Source: Roseomonas haemaphysalidis
GTDB lineage: Bacteria > Pseudomonadota > Alphaproteobacteria > Acetobacterales > Acetobacteraceae
DNA length: 64,000 nt
Direction: 5' to 3'
Assembly (NCBI RefSeq): GCF_017355405.1
Contig: NZ_CP061178.1
Location: 124,001 to 188,000, forward strand
Under the pieces are notes generated by a model. It was not told where the DNA came from. It saw only the letters and a program-made list of their open reading frames with translations, and searched no databases. The translations under genes were made by a program, and so were the position numbers. Shown one piece after another: positions 17,500 through 27,002 of the stretch; the stretch's first letter is position 1; each line of letters opens with the position of its first letter.

Positions 17500-18593
17500 C
17501 GACCCGCCCCCCGTTGCATCAGGCCCACCAGCCCGCGCGGCAGGAACAGCGTGACGGCGACGAACAGCGCGCCAAGGGCGAACAGCCACAGGTCGGGCGC
17601 GAAGGAGGTCAGCCAGGTCTTCAGCGCATTCACCGAGAAGGCGCCGAGCAGTGCGCCCACCAGCGTGCCGCGGCCGCCGACAGCGACCCAGACCACCGCC
17701 TCGATCGAGTTGCCGGGGCTGAACTCGCCGGGGTTGATGATGCCCACCAACGGCGTGTAGAGCGCGCCGGCCAGCCCCGCCAGCATGGCTGACAGCACGA
17801 AGACCGAGAGCTTCACATGGGTGGTGTCGTAGCCGAGAAAGCGCACGCGGCTTTCGGCGTCGCGCACCGCCACCAGCACGCGGCCGAGCTTGGACCTGGT
17901 CAGGTGGCGGCACAGCAGCAGGGCGACGCCGAGCGAGGCCAGTGCCGCGTAGAACAGCATGCTGCGCGCGGCACCGGTGTTCAGCGGCACGCCCAGCAGT
18001 TCCTTGAAGTCGGTGAAGCCGTTGTTGCCACCGAAGCCCATGTCGTTGCGAAAGAAGGCCAGCATCAGCGCATAGGTCATCGCCTGCGTGATGATGGACA
18101 GGTACACGCCGGTGATGCGGGAGCGGAAGGCGAGCCAGCCGACCACGCCCGCCAGAAGGCCGGGGACGGCCAGCGCCATCAGCATGGCGAAGGGAAAGGA
18201 GGAAAAGCCCCACCAGGTCCAGGGCAGCTCCGTGTAGCCCAGGAACACCATGAAATCCGGCAGCACGGGGTGGCCGTAGACGCCGCGCGGGCCGATCAGC
18301 CGCATCAGGTGCATGCCCATGGCATAGCCCCCCAGCGCGAAAAAGGCGCCGTGGCCGAGGCTCAGGATGCCGGCGTAGCCCCAGGCGAGGTCGATCGCCA
18401 GCGCCAGGATGGCGTAGCAGATCCACTTGCCCGACACGGATACGATGAAGTCGGAGACATGGAGCGCACTGTCCGGCGGCAGCTGGTTCAGCACCGGCAG
18501 CAGGGCCAGCAGCGCGAGCCCCGCCAGCAGCAGCCCGCGCAGGACCAGAGGACCTTGAAGGCGCGGAGGCGCCGGCATGGTGGTGGCGCTCAC
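17496..18593 (-). CDS. urtC: Urea ABC transporter permease UrtC
   Basis: A 365-residue LivM-type permease with roughly ten hydrophobic segments. Typical UrtC features are DLAWGYAGILSLGHGAFFALGGYAMGMHL (core LSLGHGAFFALGGYAMG, about residues 76-92), the long loop with FLGYTELPWTWWGFSSFP, and NNGFTDFKELLG. It forms the membrane channel with UrtB. Its start overlaps the urtB stop and its stop overlaps the urtD start, as expected for a tightly coupled operon. Confidence 0.94.
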
Positions 18594-20143
18594 TGTTCCG
18601 CTGCCCTTCCCTTCAACGCGAACAGGCCTTTCGGCCTACGCTGGATAAACAGCATGATGCCCACCAGCACCGCGATCTTGGCCAGCACCGCGCCGGCCCA
18701 GGGCTCCAGCATCTTGTTGACCAGTCCCAGCGTGAAGGCACCGATCATGGTGCCCGCCAAGCTGCCGACGCCGCCGAAGACCACCACCATGAAGCTGTCG
18801 ATGATGTAGCCGGTGCCGAGGTTGGGCGAGACGTTGTCGATCTGGCTCAGCGCCACCCCCGCCATGCCGGCGATGCCAGAGCCGAAGGCGAAGGTCATGG
18901 CATCCACCCGCCCGGTGCGGATGCCCATGGTGGAGGCGATGCGGCGGTTCTGTACCACCGCGCGCATTTCCAGCCCGAAGCGCGTCAGGCGGATGGCGGC
19001 GAAGGTGAGGGCCAGCACGAGCAGCGAGAACAGGATGATCCACAGCCGGTTCTGCGTCACCTCGACGCCGCCAGGCAGCGTGACGATGCCCTGCATCCAG
19101 GCGGGCGAGCGTACCTCGCGGTTCTGCGCGCCGAAGAGCAGCCGCACCGCCTGCTGCAGGATCATGCCGACGCCGAAGGTCATCAGCAGCGTTTCCAGTG
19201 GCCGTCCATACAGGTGCCGGATCAGCCCCCGCTCCAGCGCCACGCCGATGGCGGCGGTGACCAGGAAGGCGGCGGGCACCGACAGCGGCAGGGACCAGGG
19301 CTGCAGCCAGGGGATGTCGCGAAAGGCCTCCTGCACCAGCACGGTGGTGTAGGCGCCAATCATCACCATCTCGCCATGCGCCATGTTGATGACGCCCATG
19401 ACGCCGAAGGTGACGGCCAGACCCAGTGCCGCCAGCAGCAGCACGGAGCCGAGCGAGAGGCCCTGAAAGGCGTTCTCGGCGATGCGGCGCAACTGCAGCC
19501 GGCCGTCGATGGCGGCGACCGCCGCGTCGATCTCGGGCGCGAGGTCGGGGCTGGAGGCGCGCGCTTCCAGCAGCAGCCCGCGCGCCTCGGGCGAGGCGGT
19601 GCCGCCCAGCATCAGGATGCCCTGGCGGCGGACCGTGGTGTCCGGCGCGGCGAGGCGGGAGGCGGCCAGCGCCTGCTCCATCACCGTGCGGATTGCGGGA
19701 TCGGGCTCGCGCGCCGCCGCATCCTCCAGCAGGGTGATGTTGTCGGGGCTGCGGGCGCGGAACAGCCCGGCCACGGCGGCGGCGCGGGTGGCGGGGTCAG
19801 GGGCGGCCAGCTCCAGCCGGCCGAAGGCGCCGCGCAGTGCACCGCGCACGCGGTTGTTGATGCGCACCGTCTCGGCCGCCGCCGGTGCCGGCGAACCGGT
19901 CAGGACATCGCGACCATCGATGGCGAGCCTGCCATCGGCGGATTTCTGCAGCCGTCCTTCAGCCAGCGCGCGCAGGACCGGCAAGGCGCGCGGGTCGCCC
20001 AGCGCGCCGAGGCGTTCCACCGCCTCCGCCTGGGTGCCGAAGCCGCCGGCCAAGCCACCCACGGCGCTGTCATAGCCCTCCTGCGCCCAGGCGGGTGCCG
20101 CGAGCAGCAGGAGCACCGCCAGCAGGCGAAGGAGGGGAGGCAT
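18590..20143 (-). CDS. urtB: Urea ABC transporter permease UrtB
   Basis: A 517-residue protein with a signal peptide (LLRLLAVLLLLAAPAWA), an N-terminal periplasmic region of about 200 residues seen in the long form of UrtB, and a LivH-type permease domain beginning near NAFQGLSLGSVLLLAALGLA with GVINMAHGEMVMIGAY. The start ATG at 20143 shares one base with the urtA stop (TGATG). It pairs with UrtC. The frame is open upstream into urtA, but that is not coding. Confidence 0.94.
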   Translation of the reverse strand: MPPLLRLLAVLLLLAAPAWAQEGYDSAVGGLAGGFGTQAEAVERLGALGDPRALPVLRALAEGRLQKSADGRLAIDGRDVLTGSPAPAAAETVRINNRVRGALRGAFGRLELAAPDPATRAAAVAGLFRARSPDNITLLEDAAAREPDPAIRTVMEQALAASRLAAPDTTVRRQGILMLGGTASPEARGLLLEARASSPDLAPEIDAAVAAIDGRLQLRRIAENAFQGLSLGSVLLLAALGLAVTFGVMGVINMAHGEMVMIGAYTTVLVQEAFRDIPWLQPWSLPLSVPAAFLVTAAIGVALERGLIRHLYGRPLETLLMTFGVGMILQQAVRLLFGAQNREVRSPAWMQGIVTLPGGVEVTQNRLWIILFSLLVLALTFAAIRLTRFGLEMRAVVQNRRIASTMGIRTGRVDAMTFAFGSGIAGMAGVALSQIDNVSPNLGTGYIIDSFMVVVFGGVGSLAGTMIGAFTLGLVNKMLEPWAGAVLAKIAVLVGIMLFIQRRPKGLFALKGRAAEQ

Positions 20144-21384
20144 CAGCCGCGGCGCCGGCTGGCGTTCTCGGGGATGAAGGGCGACCAGTTCTCGGCCTTG
20201 ATCGCCGTCGGCGTCTTGTAGACGACGTCGAACTGCCCGTCGGCGCGGATCTCGCCGATCATCACGGGCTTGGACAGATGGTGGTTCTCGAACATCTGCT
20301 CCTCGTAGCCCGAAGGCGCCATCACCTTCTGGCCGTACATCGCCGTCCGCACCGCATCCACCGCCGTGGTCTTGGCCTGCTCCACCGCCTGCGCCCACAT
20401 GGTGAAGCCGGTCCAGGTGGCCTCCATCGGGTCGTTGGTGACGCGCTTGTCGTTCTTGATGTAACCGGCCCACATCTTCTTGAAGGCGGTGTTGGCGGGG
20501 TTGTCCACGCTCATGAAGTAGTTCCACGCCGCCAGGTGGCCGACCAGCGGCTTGGCGTCGATGCCGGCCAGCTCCTCCTCGCCCACGCTGAAGGCGACGG
20601 AGGGGATGTCCTCGGCCTTGATGCCCTGGTTGCCCAGCTCGCGGTAGAAAGGCACGTTGGCGTCGCCGTTGATGGTGGACACGATGGCGGTCTTCTTGCC
20701 CTCGCCCGCGAAGCGCTTGACGCGGGACACGATGCCCTGCCAGTCGGAATGGCCGAAGGGGGTGTATTCCTCCATAATGTCGGCATCCGAAATGCCCTTG
20801 GAGTTCAGGTAGGCGCGCAGGATGCGGTTGGTGGTGCGCGGGTAGACGTAGTCGGTGCCCAGCAGCGCGATGCGCCTGGCCTCGCCGCCATCCTTGCCCA
20901 TCAGGTATTCCACCGCCGGAATGGCCTGCTGGTTGGGCGCGGCGCCGGTGTAGAAGACGTTCCTCGACTGCTCCTCGCCCTCGTACTGCACGGGGTAGAA
21001 CAGCAGGCCGTTCAGCTCCTCGAAGACCGGCAGCACCGACTTGCGGGACACCGAGGTCCAGCAGCCGAAGGTGACGTCCACCTTGTGCACCTGCAGCAGC
21101 TCGCGCGCTTTCTCCGCAAACAACGGCCAGTTGGAGGCGGGGTCCACCACCACGGCTTCCAGCTTGCGGCCCATGATGCCGCCCTTCTTGTTCTGCTCCT
21201 CCACCATCATCAGCACGGTGTCGCGCAGCGCGGTCTCGCTGATCGCCATGGTGCCGGACAAGGAATGCAGCACGCCGACCTTTATGGGGCCGCTGCCCTG
21301 GGCAAAGGCAGGGCGGATGGCAGGCATCGCCAGCAGGCTGGCGGCGGTGCCCAGCAGGGCGCGGCGGGAGACATGGGCGGTCAT
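20143..21384 (-). CDS. urtA: Urea ABC transporter substrate-binding protein UrtA
   Basis: A 413-residue periplasmic binding protein with a twin-arginine-like signal (SRRALLGTAASLLAMPAIRPAFA) and the strongly conserved UrtA sequence IKVGVLHSLSGTMAISET, TFGCWTSVSRKSVLPVFE, GLLFYPVQYEGEE and NQQAIPAVEYLM. It captures urea for UrtBCDE. The frame is open to 21531, but the ATG at 21384 places the signal peptide at the N-terminus. It diverges from the permease-kinase gene with 137 bases between starts. That gap contains the palindrome at 21442-21457, so the kinase and its response regulator probably control this operon. Confidence 0.95.
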   Translation of the reverse strand: MTAHVSRRALLGTAASLLAMPAIRPAFAQGSGPIKVGVLHSLSGTMAISETALRDTVLMMVEEQNKKGGIMGRKLEAVVVDPASNWPLFAEKARELLQVHKVDVTFGCWTSVSRKSVLPVFEELNGLLFYPVQYEGEEQSRNVFYTGAAPNQQAIPAVEYLMGKDGGEARRIALLGTDYVYPRTTNRILRAYLNSKGISDADIMEEYTPFGHSDWQGIVSRVKRFAGEGKKTAIVSTINGDANVPFYRELGNQGIKAEDIPSVAFSVGEEELAGIDAKPLVGHLAAWNYFMSVDNPANTAFKKMWAGYIKNDKRVTNDPMEATWTGFTMWAQAVEQAKTTAVDAVRTAMYGQKVMAPSGYEEQMFENHHLSKPVMIGEIRADGQFDVVYKTPTAIKAENWSPFIPENASRRRG

Positions 21385-21441
21385 GGATGGCTCTCCGGGA
21401 CAGGTGCCGGCAGTCTCGGGGCAAATGTTGCGCCTGCGGTA

Positions 21442-21457
21442 TACGTCAAACGACGTA
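21442..21457. promoter_or_regulatory. Perfect palindrome in the urtA / hybrid-kinase divergent promoter
   Basis: TACGTC-AAAC-GACGTA is a perfect 6-bp inverted repeat with a 4-base spacer. It lies 58 bases from the urtA start and 64 bases from the hybrid-kinase start. TAC/GTA half-sites are common for NarL/LuxR-type response regulators, and such a regulator is encoded directly downstream of the kinase. Binding is inferred. Confidence 0.55.
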
Positions 21458-21521
21458 GGCCCGGCTTGCTTGACCCGCGGGCCGCGCCCGCCCCACTCTT
21501 GCTGCCCCAGGGGAGTCTTGC

Positions 21522-24500
21522 ATGGCGACACGCCAGCGCATCATGCGCATCCGGCGCGACTACAACCGCTGGGTCGCCGACGAGACGATGGAAGACTACG
21601 CGCTGCGCTTCACCGCCACCAGCGCGCGTAAGTGGTCCGCTGCCCGCGTCGCCCACACCGCGCTGGGGTCGATCTCCTTTCTGGCGCTGGAAGCGATCGG
21701 CGCGGCGCTGACGGTGGCCTATGGCTTCACCACCAGCGTCGCCGCCATCCTGTTCGTATCGGCGCTGATCTTCCTGGCCAGCGTGCCGATCTGCCTGAAT
21801 GCCGCGCGGGCGGGGGTGGATATCGACCTGCTGACCCGCGGCGCCGGCTTCGGCTACATCGGCTCCACCGTCACCTCGCTGATCTACGCCTCCTTCACCT
21901 TCATCTTCTTCGGCATCGAGGGGGTGATTCTGGCGGCGATGCTGGACAGCTTCTTCGGCGTGCCGCTGTGGCTCGGCTACATCATCTGCGCCGCCGTCGT
22001 GCTGCCCCTCGTCACCCACGGCATCACCTTTATTAGTCGCGTCCAGACCTGGACGCAGCCGGTGTGGCTGCTGCTGAACCTGGCCCCGCTGGTGGCGCTG
22101 GTGCTGGCCCATCCCGACTGGATCTCCGGCTGGACGCAATACGCGGGCACGCGCGGCACCGGCAGCTTCGACTGGCTGGCGTTCGGCGCCGCCACCTCCG
22201 TGCTGTTCGCGCTGATCACCCAGACCGGCGAGCAGGTGGACTACATCCGCTTTCTCCCCCCGCGCCAAACGCAGAAGCCCTGGGTGTGGTGGGGCGCGCT
22301 GCTGGCCGGCGGGCCCGGCTGGATCGCGTTCGACGTGCTGAAGCTGCTGGCGGGCTCCTTTCTCGCCTACGCCGCCCTGCAGGCCGGGCTGTCGCTGGCA
22401 CAGGCGGTGCAGCCGGCCGAGATGTACCGCCTGGCCTTCGGCGCACTGATCGGATCGCCCGCGCTGGTGCTGGGGGTGACGGCCGCCTTTGTCGCGTTGT
22501 CGCAGATCAAGATCAACGTCACCAACGCCTATGCGGGCTCGCTGGCTTGGTCCAACTTCTTTTCGCGGCTGACGCACAGCCACCCCGGGCGTGTCGTTTG
22601 GCTGGTGTTCAACATCGCGGTGGCCCTGCTGCTGATGCAGCTCGGTGTTTACGAGACCATCGAGCAGGTGCTGCTGGTGTATTCCACCGTCGCCGCCGCA
22701 TGGATGGGTGCGCTGGTCGCGGATCTCGCCCTCAACAAGCCTCTTGGGCTCAGCCCGCAGGGCATCGAGTTCAAGCGGGCGCATTTGTATGACATCAATC
22801 CGGTGGGCACCGGCGCCATGCTGCTCTCCGTTGCGGCGTCCTTTGCGGCCTGGTCGGGCGTGCTGGGGGCGGGGCCGCAGGCGATGTCCACCTTGATCGC
22901 CTTTGGCGTGGCCTTTGTTGCGGCGCCTGCCATCGCCTGGGCCACGGGCGGCCGCTACTACCTCGCGCGCAAGCCGCGCGCCGCGTGGCAAAGCCGGTCC
23001 ACCCTGGCCTGCGTCATCTGCGAGCATGACTTCGAGCCGCAGGACATGGCCTATTGTCCGGTCTACACGGGGCCGATCTGCTCGCTCTGCTGCTCGCTTG
23101 ACGCCCGATGCGGCGATGGCTGCAAGCCGCATGCCCGGCTGTCCGCGCAGATCGCGACGCCGCTGCGCGCCGTGCTGCCGGAACAGGTGATGCGCACGCT
23201 GGCCACGCCCGTCGGCTCGTTTTGCGTGGTGTTCCTGCTGTTCATGGCCACCATCGCCCTCGTCTTCCTGGGGATCCGCGCGCAAACCGGCGCCAGCCCG
23301 GCGCTGGACGCAGCCTTCTGGAAAGCCTTCTTCGTCTTGGTCGTGATCGGTGGCATCACCGCCTGGACGCTGGTGCTGGCCCGCCAAAGTCGGCTGGTGG
23401 CGCAGGAGGAGACGCGCCGCCAGACCAGCCTGCTGATGAGCGAGATCCGCGCCCATGGCCGCACCGACGCAGCGCTGCAAAAGGCCAAGGAGGCCGCCGA
23501 GCGCGCCAACCTGGCGAAAAGCCGCTACGTCATTGGCATCAGTCATGAGCTGCGCTCGCCACTCAATGCCATCCTCGGCTACGCGCAGCTGCTGGAGCGC
23601 GACGCCGCCATTCCGGAGCGCCGGCGCGACGGCATCCGCACCATCCGCCGCAGCGGCGAGCACCTGGGGGCGCTGATCGAGGGGTTGCTCGATATCTCCA
23701 AGATCGAGGCCGGACGGATCGAACTGTACCGGGACGAGGTGCGGCTGCCGGAGTTCCTGGATCAGCTGGTGCAGATGCTGCGGCTGCAGGCGGAGGCGAA
23801 GAGCATTGGCTTCACCTTTGACGCACCGCCACGATTGCCGGAGGTCGTACATACCGACGAGCGGCGGTTGCGGCAGATCCTGATCAACCTGCTGTCCAAC
23901 GCCATCAAGTTCACCCGCGAGGGCAACGTGACCTTGCGACTGCGCTTCCGTTCCGAGGTCGCGGAGTTCGATATCGTCGACACCGGCATCGGCATTGCCG
24001 AAGCGGACCTCACGCGCATCTTCGAGCCGTTCCAGCGCGGCGCCAATTCGCAGGCCCCCTCCACCCCTGGCGTCGGCCTCGGACTGACCATCAGCAAGAC
24101 GCTCACGGAGATCATGGGCGGCGAGATCTCGGTGCGCAGCACCCTGGGCCAGGGCAGCACCTTTCGTGTCCGGCTGCTGCTGTCCGGCAAGGGCAGCGCC
24201 GCCCCGGTGGTGGAACGACGCATCACCGGCCGCGCCGAGCCCACCCGCCCGCTGCGCGTGCTGGTGGCCGACGACGACCCCGACCACCGCGCCCTGGTCG
24301 CCGACTTGTTGCAGCCGCTCGGCTTCGACGTGCTGGTGGCCGCCGACGGCGCAGGCTGCCTGCGCATGGCTGCGGAGGCAGCGCCCGACCTGTTCCTGCT
24401 CGACATTGCCATGCCTGGCATGACCGGCTGGATGCTGGCCCGCCTGCTGCGCGAAGCCGGCCAGCGGGCACCGGTGGTCATGGTTTCGGCCAACGCGCTG

Positions 24501-24839
24501 GAACTCGCCCCACCCGCCGAGGGGCAGCATCATGACGACGTGCTGGCCAAGCCACTGTCGGTCGCAGCGTTGCTGGACAAGATCGGCACGTTGCTCGGCA
24601 TCGAATGGACCTTTGCGGAGCCGGCGGTCCCCGCCGCTGCCGCGCGCCTGACCCCGGCCCAGGCCGTGGGCCTTCGGCAGCTTGCGGCGATCGGCTACGT
24701 CGGTGGCATCCGCGAGCGGCTCGACGCGCTGGAGGCGGAGGCACCGGAGGCAGCGCCGGCCATCGCGGAGTTGCGGGCGCATGTTTCGGCTTTCCGGCTC
24801 GATGCCTTTGTCGCCGCCCTGCCGGAGGAGCCGGCGTGA
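21522..24839 (+). CDS. Hybrid sensor: NCS1 permease-like domain, Cys8 module, histidine kinase and receiver
   Basis: An 1105-residue membrane sensor. Residues 1 to about 480 form a purine-cytosine permease (NCS1)-like domain with about twelve hydrophobic segments (start DYNRWVADETMEDYALRF, then FLALEAIGAALTVAYGF). Residues 497-534 hold eight cysteines (C497, C500, C512, C520, C523, C524, C530, C534). Two further hydrophobic segments and a coiled-coil-like linker (about 567-660) lead to HisKA (phospho-acceptor H675 in ISHELRSPLNAILGYAQLL), HATPase_c (NLLSNAIKFT, DTGIGIAE, GVGLGLTIS) and a receiver (D961 in LFLLDIAMPG). A short C-terminal tail of about 90 residues follows. It is divergent from urtA and coupled to a LuxR-type response regulator. 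It probably senses urea or a purine-related compound, either by transport or as a transceptor, and controls urt. The ligand is inference. Confidence 0.9.
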   Translation: MATRQRIMRIRRDYNRWVADETMEDYALRFTATSARKWSAARVAHTALGSISFLALEAIGAALTVAYGFTTSVAAILFVSALIFLASVPICLNAARAGVDIDLLTRGAGFGYIGSTVTSLIYASFTFIFFGIEGVILAAMLDSFFGVPLWLGYIICAAVVLPLVTHGITFISRVQTWTQPVWLLLNLAPLVALVLAHPDWISGWTQYAGTRGTGSFDWLAFGAATSVLFALITQTGEQVDYIRFLPPRQTQKPWVWWGALLAGGPGWIAFDVLKLLAGSFLAYAALQAGLSLAQAVQPAEMYRLAFGALIGSPALVLGVTAAFVALSQIKINVTNAYAGSLAWSNFFSRLTHSHPGRVVWLVFNIAVALLLMQLGVYETIEQVLLVYSTVAAAWMGALVADLALNKPLGLSPQGIEFKRAHLYDINPVGTGAMLLSVAASFAAWSGVLGAGPQAMSTLIAFGVAFVAAPAIAWATGGRYYLARKPRAAWQSRSTLACVICEHDFEPQDMAYCPVYTGPICSLCCSLDARCGDGCKPHARLSAQIATPLRAVLPEQVMRTLATPVGSFCVVFLLFMATIALVFLGIRAQTGASPALDAAFWKAFFVLVVIGGITAWTLVLARQSRLVAQEETRRQTSLLMSEIRAHGRTDAALQKAKEAAERANLAKSRYVIGISHELRSPLNAILGYAQLLERDAAIPERRRDGIRTIRRSGEHLGALIEGLLDISKIEAGRIELYRDEVRLPEFLDQLVQMLRLQAEAKSIGFTFDAPPRLPEVVHTDERRLRQILINLLSNAIKFTREGNVTLRLRFRSEVAEFDIVDTGIGIAEADLTRIFEPFQRGANSQAPSTPGVGLGLTISKTLTEIMGGEISVRSTLGQGSTFRVRLLLSGKGSAAPVVERRITGRAEPTRPLRVLVADDDPDHRALVADLLQPLGFDVLVAADGAGCLRMAAEAAPDLFLLDIAMPGMTGWMLARLLREAGQRAPVVMVSANALELAPPAEGQHHDDVLAKPLSVAALLDKIGTLLGIEWTFAEPAVPAAAARLTPAQAVGLRQLAAIGYVGGIRERLDALEAEAPEAAPAIAELRAHVSAFRLDAFVAALPEEPA

Positions 24840-25735
24840 GCGAGCGCCGCGACATCGTGCTGGTGGTGGACGATGCCCCAGGCACGCTGGGCCTGCTGAA
24901 CGACACGCTGGAAGGCGCCGGCTACATGGTGCTGGTGGCGCAATCCGCCGCCGCCGCCGTGACCGTGACCGAGCGCATCGTCCCCGACATCGTGCTGATG
25001 GATGCGGTGATGCCGGGCATGGATGGCTTTGAAGCGTGCCGTCGCATGAAGCGCGACGTGCGCCTGCTGTCCGTCCCCGTCATTTTCATGACAGGGCTGA
25101 CCGAAAGCGAGGACGTGCTGCGCGGCTTCGATGCTGGCGGCGTCGACTACGTGATCAAGCCTGTTGCGCCCGGTGAGGTGCTGGCGCGCATCAGTGCCCA
25201 TCTGGCCAATGCCCGTGTCACGCGCAGCGCGCACGCGGCGCTCGACGTCGCCGGCCGCTTTCTGCTGGCCACGGACCGGGAGGGCTGCGTCCTTTGGACC
25301 ACGCCGCAGGCCGCCGCCCTGCTGCGCGCTGCCGGCCCAGGCGGTGAGGGAGACGTCGTGCTGCGCCTGCCGGGCTGGACGCCACTGGCCGAGCACGAGA
25401 TGCCCCGGCTGCCGCCCGTGACCCTGCCCGACGGCCATCGTATCGAATTTCAGCACGTCGGGCAGATTGGCCCGGATGAGCTGCTGCTTCGCGTCACGAC
25501 CAGCGACCCAGGGCGTGAGGAAGGCTTGTTGCGCGAACGCCTCGGCCTGACTGCCCGCGAGGCGGAGGTTCTTCTGTGGCTGGGCCGAGGCAAGTCAAAC
25601 CGTGACATCGCCGATATCCTGGTGCTCAGCCCGCGTACGGTGAACAAGCATCTGGAGGGGGTATTTGCAAAGCTGGGCGTGGAAAACCGCGCCTCGGCCG
25701 CCGCCTTGGCGGTGCGGGTGCTGGGCGGAGGCTAA
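24836..25735 (+). CDS. LuxR/NarL-family response regulator
   Basis: A 299-residue response regulator whose GTG start overlaps the stop of the hybrid kinase (GTGA). The receiver spans about residues 6-125 with the acidic pair D12-D13, acceptor D56 (IVLMDAVMPGMDGFEA) and Lys in VIKPVAPGE. A middle region of about 90 residues (140-230) may be a small PAS-like or linker domain (FLLATDREGCVLWTT). The C-terminal LuxR helix-turn-helix (LTAREAEVLLWLGRGKSNRDIA, NKHLEGVFAKLGV) occupies about 235-290. It is the likely output of the permease-kinase and the candidate binder of the palindrome upstream of urtA. Confidence 0.9.
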   Translation: MSERRDIVLVVDDAPGTLGLLNDTLEGAGYMVLVAQSAAAAVTVTERIVPDIVLMDAVMPGMDGFEACRRMKRDVRLLSVPVIFMTGLTESEDVLRGFDAGGVDYVIKPVAPGEVLARISAHLANARVTRSAHAALDVAGRFLLATDREGCVLWTTPQAAALLRAAGPGGEGDVVLRLPGWTPLAEHEMPRLPPVTLPDGHRIEFQHVGQIGPDELLLRVTTSDPGREEGLLRERLGLTAREAEVLLWLGRGKSNRDIADILVLSPRTVNKHLEGVFAKLGVENRASAAALAVRVLGGG

Positions 25736-26116
25736 GAACGGTCATTCGTGAGGGCAGTCAACCTCAATTTATGCGGGTGGCGCGCCTCCGCTTAAATGAT
25801 TGCCTTGCAATTCCAATATCCGGAACTCTTCCTTGAAGCAGAAAAAGCTATTGCTAAAAGCGTATTAAGTATTGCGCTTGTCTCCAAGCAAAGATGCACC
25901 AGCAATGTGTTCGTCCGCTGCTAGCCTTTTTGCCACGCAGTCGGTCTATGAATATCAGGGCGCGGAATGGCCCCTTTTTGGACAGCTTTTCTAAGGCGGT
26001 ATGGAAACGAAAAAGATAGAACTTAAGACAACACTTTACAGTTGAAGGCATAGCAATCGTCCAAATGTTCTCCGGACGCAGAACGTGTTAATTTGGAAGT
26101 TGTTCTAGGCCTGCTG
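25736..26116. other. AT-rich gene-free stretch between the response regulator and an IS relic
   Basis: About 380 bases with markedly lower GC than the flanking genes. A 65-codon minus-strand open frame at 25854-26051 has no ribosome-binding site, no recognisable family and a composition unlike neighbouring proteins, so it is not called. No hairpin with a T-tract and no RNA gene was recognised. The composition change and the adjacent IS relic suggest inserted DNA. Confidence 0.5.
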
Positions 26117-26921
26117 TCAGTTGAGCGGCCCGCCTGACCATGAGCAGGCAAAGGCAACGAGGTGGAGATCGGCAGGGGGGGGGGCTGGCTTAGCGCTCAT
26201 AGTCCTTCACCAGCCGTCGGAACCGTGGCGCCTAGGCGAAGGATCGCTCAACAACCCAGCGCTGCGGCAGCAGCACGAAGCCGCGCTTGGCTTTCGGCAG
26301 TTTCACGACCTCCAACGCGATGCCGTATGACCTAGCGGCTTCGTTGGCCCGCTCGCTGGTACAGCTCTGGTCGACATAGGCCGGTTGGATGGTCTGCCCG
26401 GTGGAAGCCTGCACCGCCTGCGCCAAGCGCCCAACCTTAGCGCGGTCATCCGCGCTGGCGGGCATCATGTGCAACGCCAGTAGATGGCCCAGCGTGTCAA
26501 GCGCCAGATGCAGCTTCAACCCCTTCTCGCGCTTGGCCCCGTCATACCCGGCGCGGGTGCCGCTTTCCGGTAATGAGCGCAGCGTGCCGTTGTTGAGGAT
26601 GGCAGCGCTGGGCTTCACTGTCCGTCCGGCTGACTGCCGCAGCACCGCCCTAAGATCTTTCGCCAGGGCTTGGAAGTAACCTGCTGCCGGCCAGCGTTGG
26701 GCTTGCTGATAAACGGCAGCCCAAGGCGGCGGGCCGTTTGGCATCCAGTGCCAGGGCGCGCCGGTCTTGATAACGTAACGCAGGCCGTTGAACACTTTGC
26801 GCAAGCTGTGCTCGCTTTGCCCTATCACCTTGGGCAGCAATGTCAGGTAAGGCGCGACCAGCGCCCATTCTTCATCCGGAGCATCAGATGGGTAGGGCTT
26901 GCGGGTACTTATAACCTGCCA
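26117..26921 (-). pseudogene. Decayed IS5-family transposase
   Basis: Transposase relic of the IS5 family, readable from the N-terminal RKPYPSDAPDEEWALVAPYL to the C-terminal DLHLVAFAC once lesions are ignored. No standard start codon precedes RKPYPSD. The first catalytic Asp position (usually FDSRT or similar) reads LNNGT. A TAG at 26232-26234 replaces the Trp expected after VVERSFA. A TAA follows at 26190-26192, and the remaining C-terminus is in another frame across a run of ten G/C bases at 26175-26184. The second Asp (VDQSCTS) and the Glu (VVERSF) remain. No convincing terminal inverted repeats were found, so element ends are not given. It is not expected to be mobile. Confidence 0.85.
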
Positions 26922-27002
26922 CCTGATCGTTGCCGACCGGCAGATCCATAACAGCCTCTAATTCAAAATAATGGATCCTGATTAGGAGCTTAAAACAGTG
27001 CC

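Noticed and set aside
18590..21424. A 944-residue frame joining UrtB to an N-terminal extension
   Set aside because: The extension lies over urtA in another frame. UrtB begins with a signal peptide at 20143.
25854..26051. Small minus-strand open frame in the AT-rich gap
   Set aside because: No ribosome-binding site, no family features and an atypical composition.
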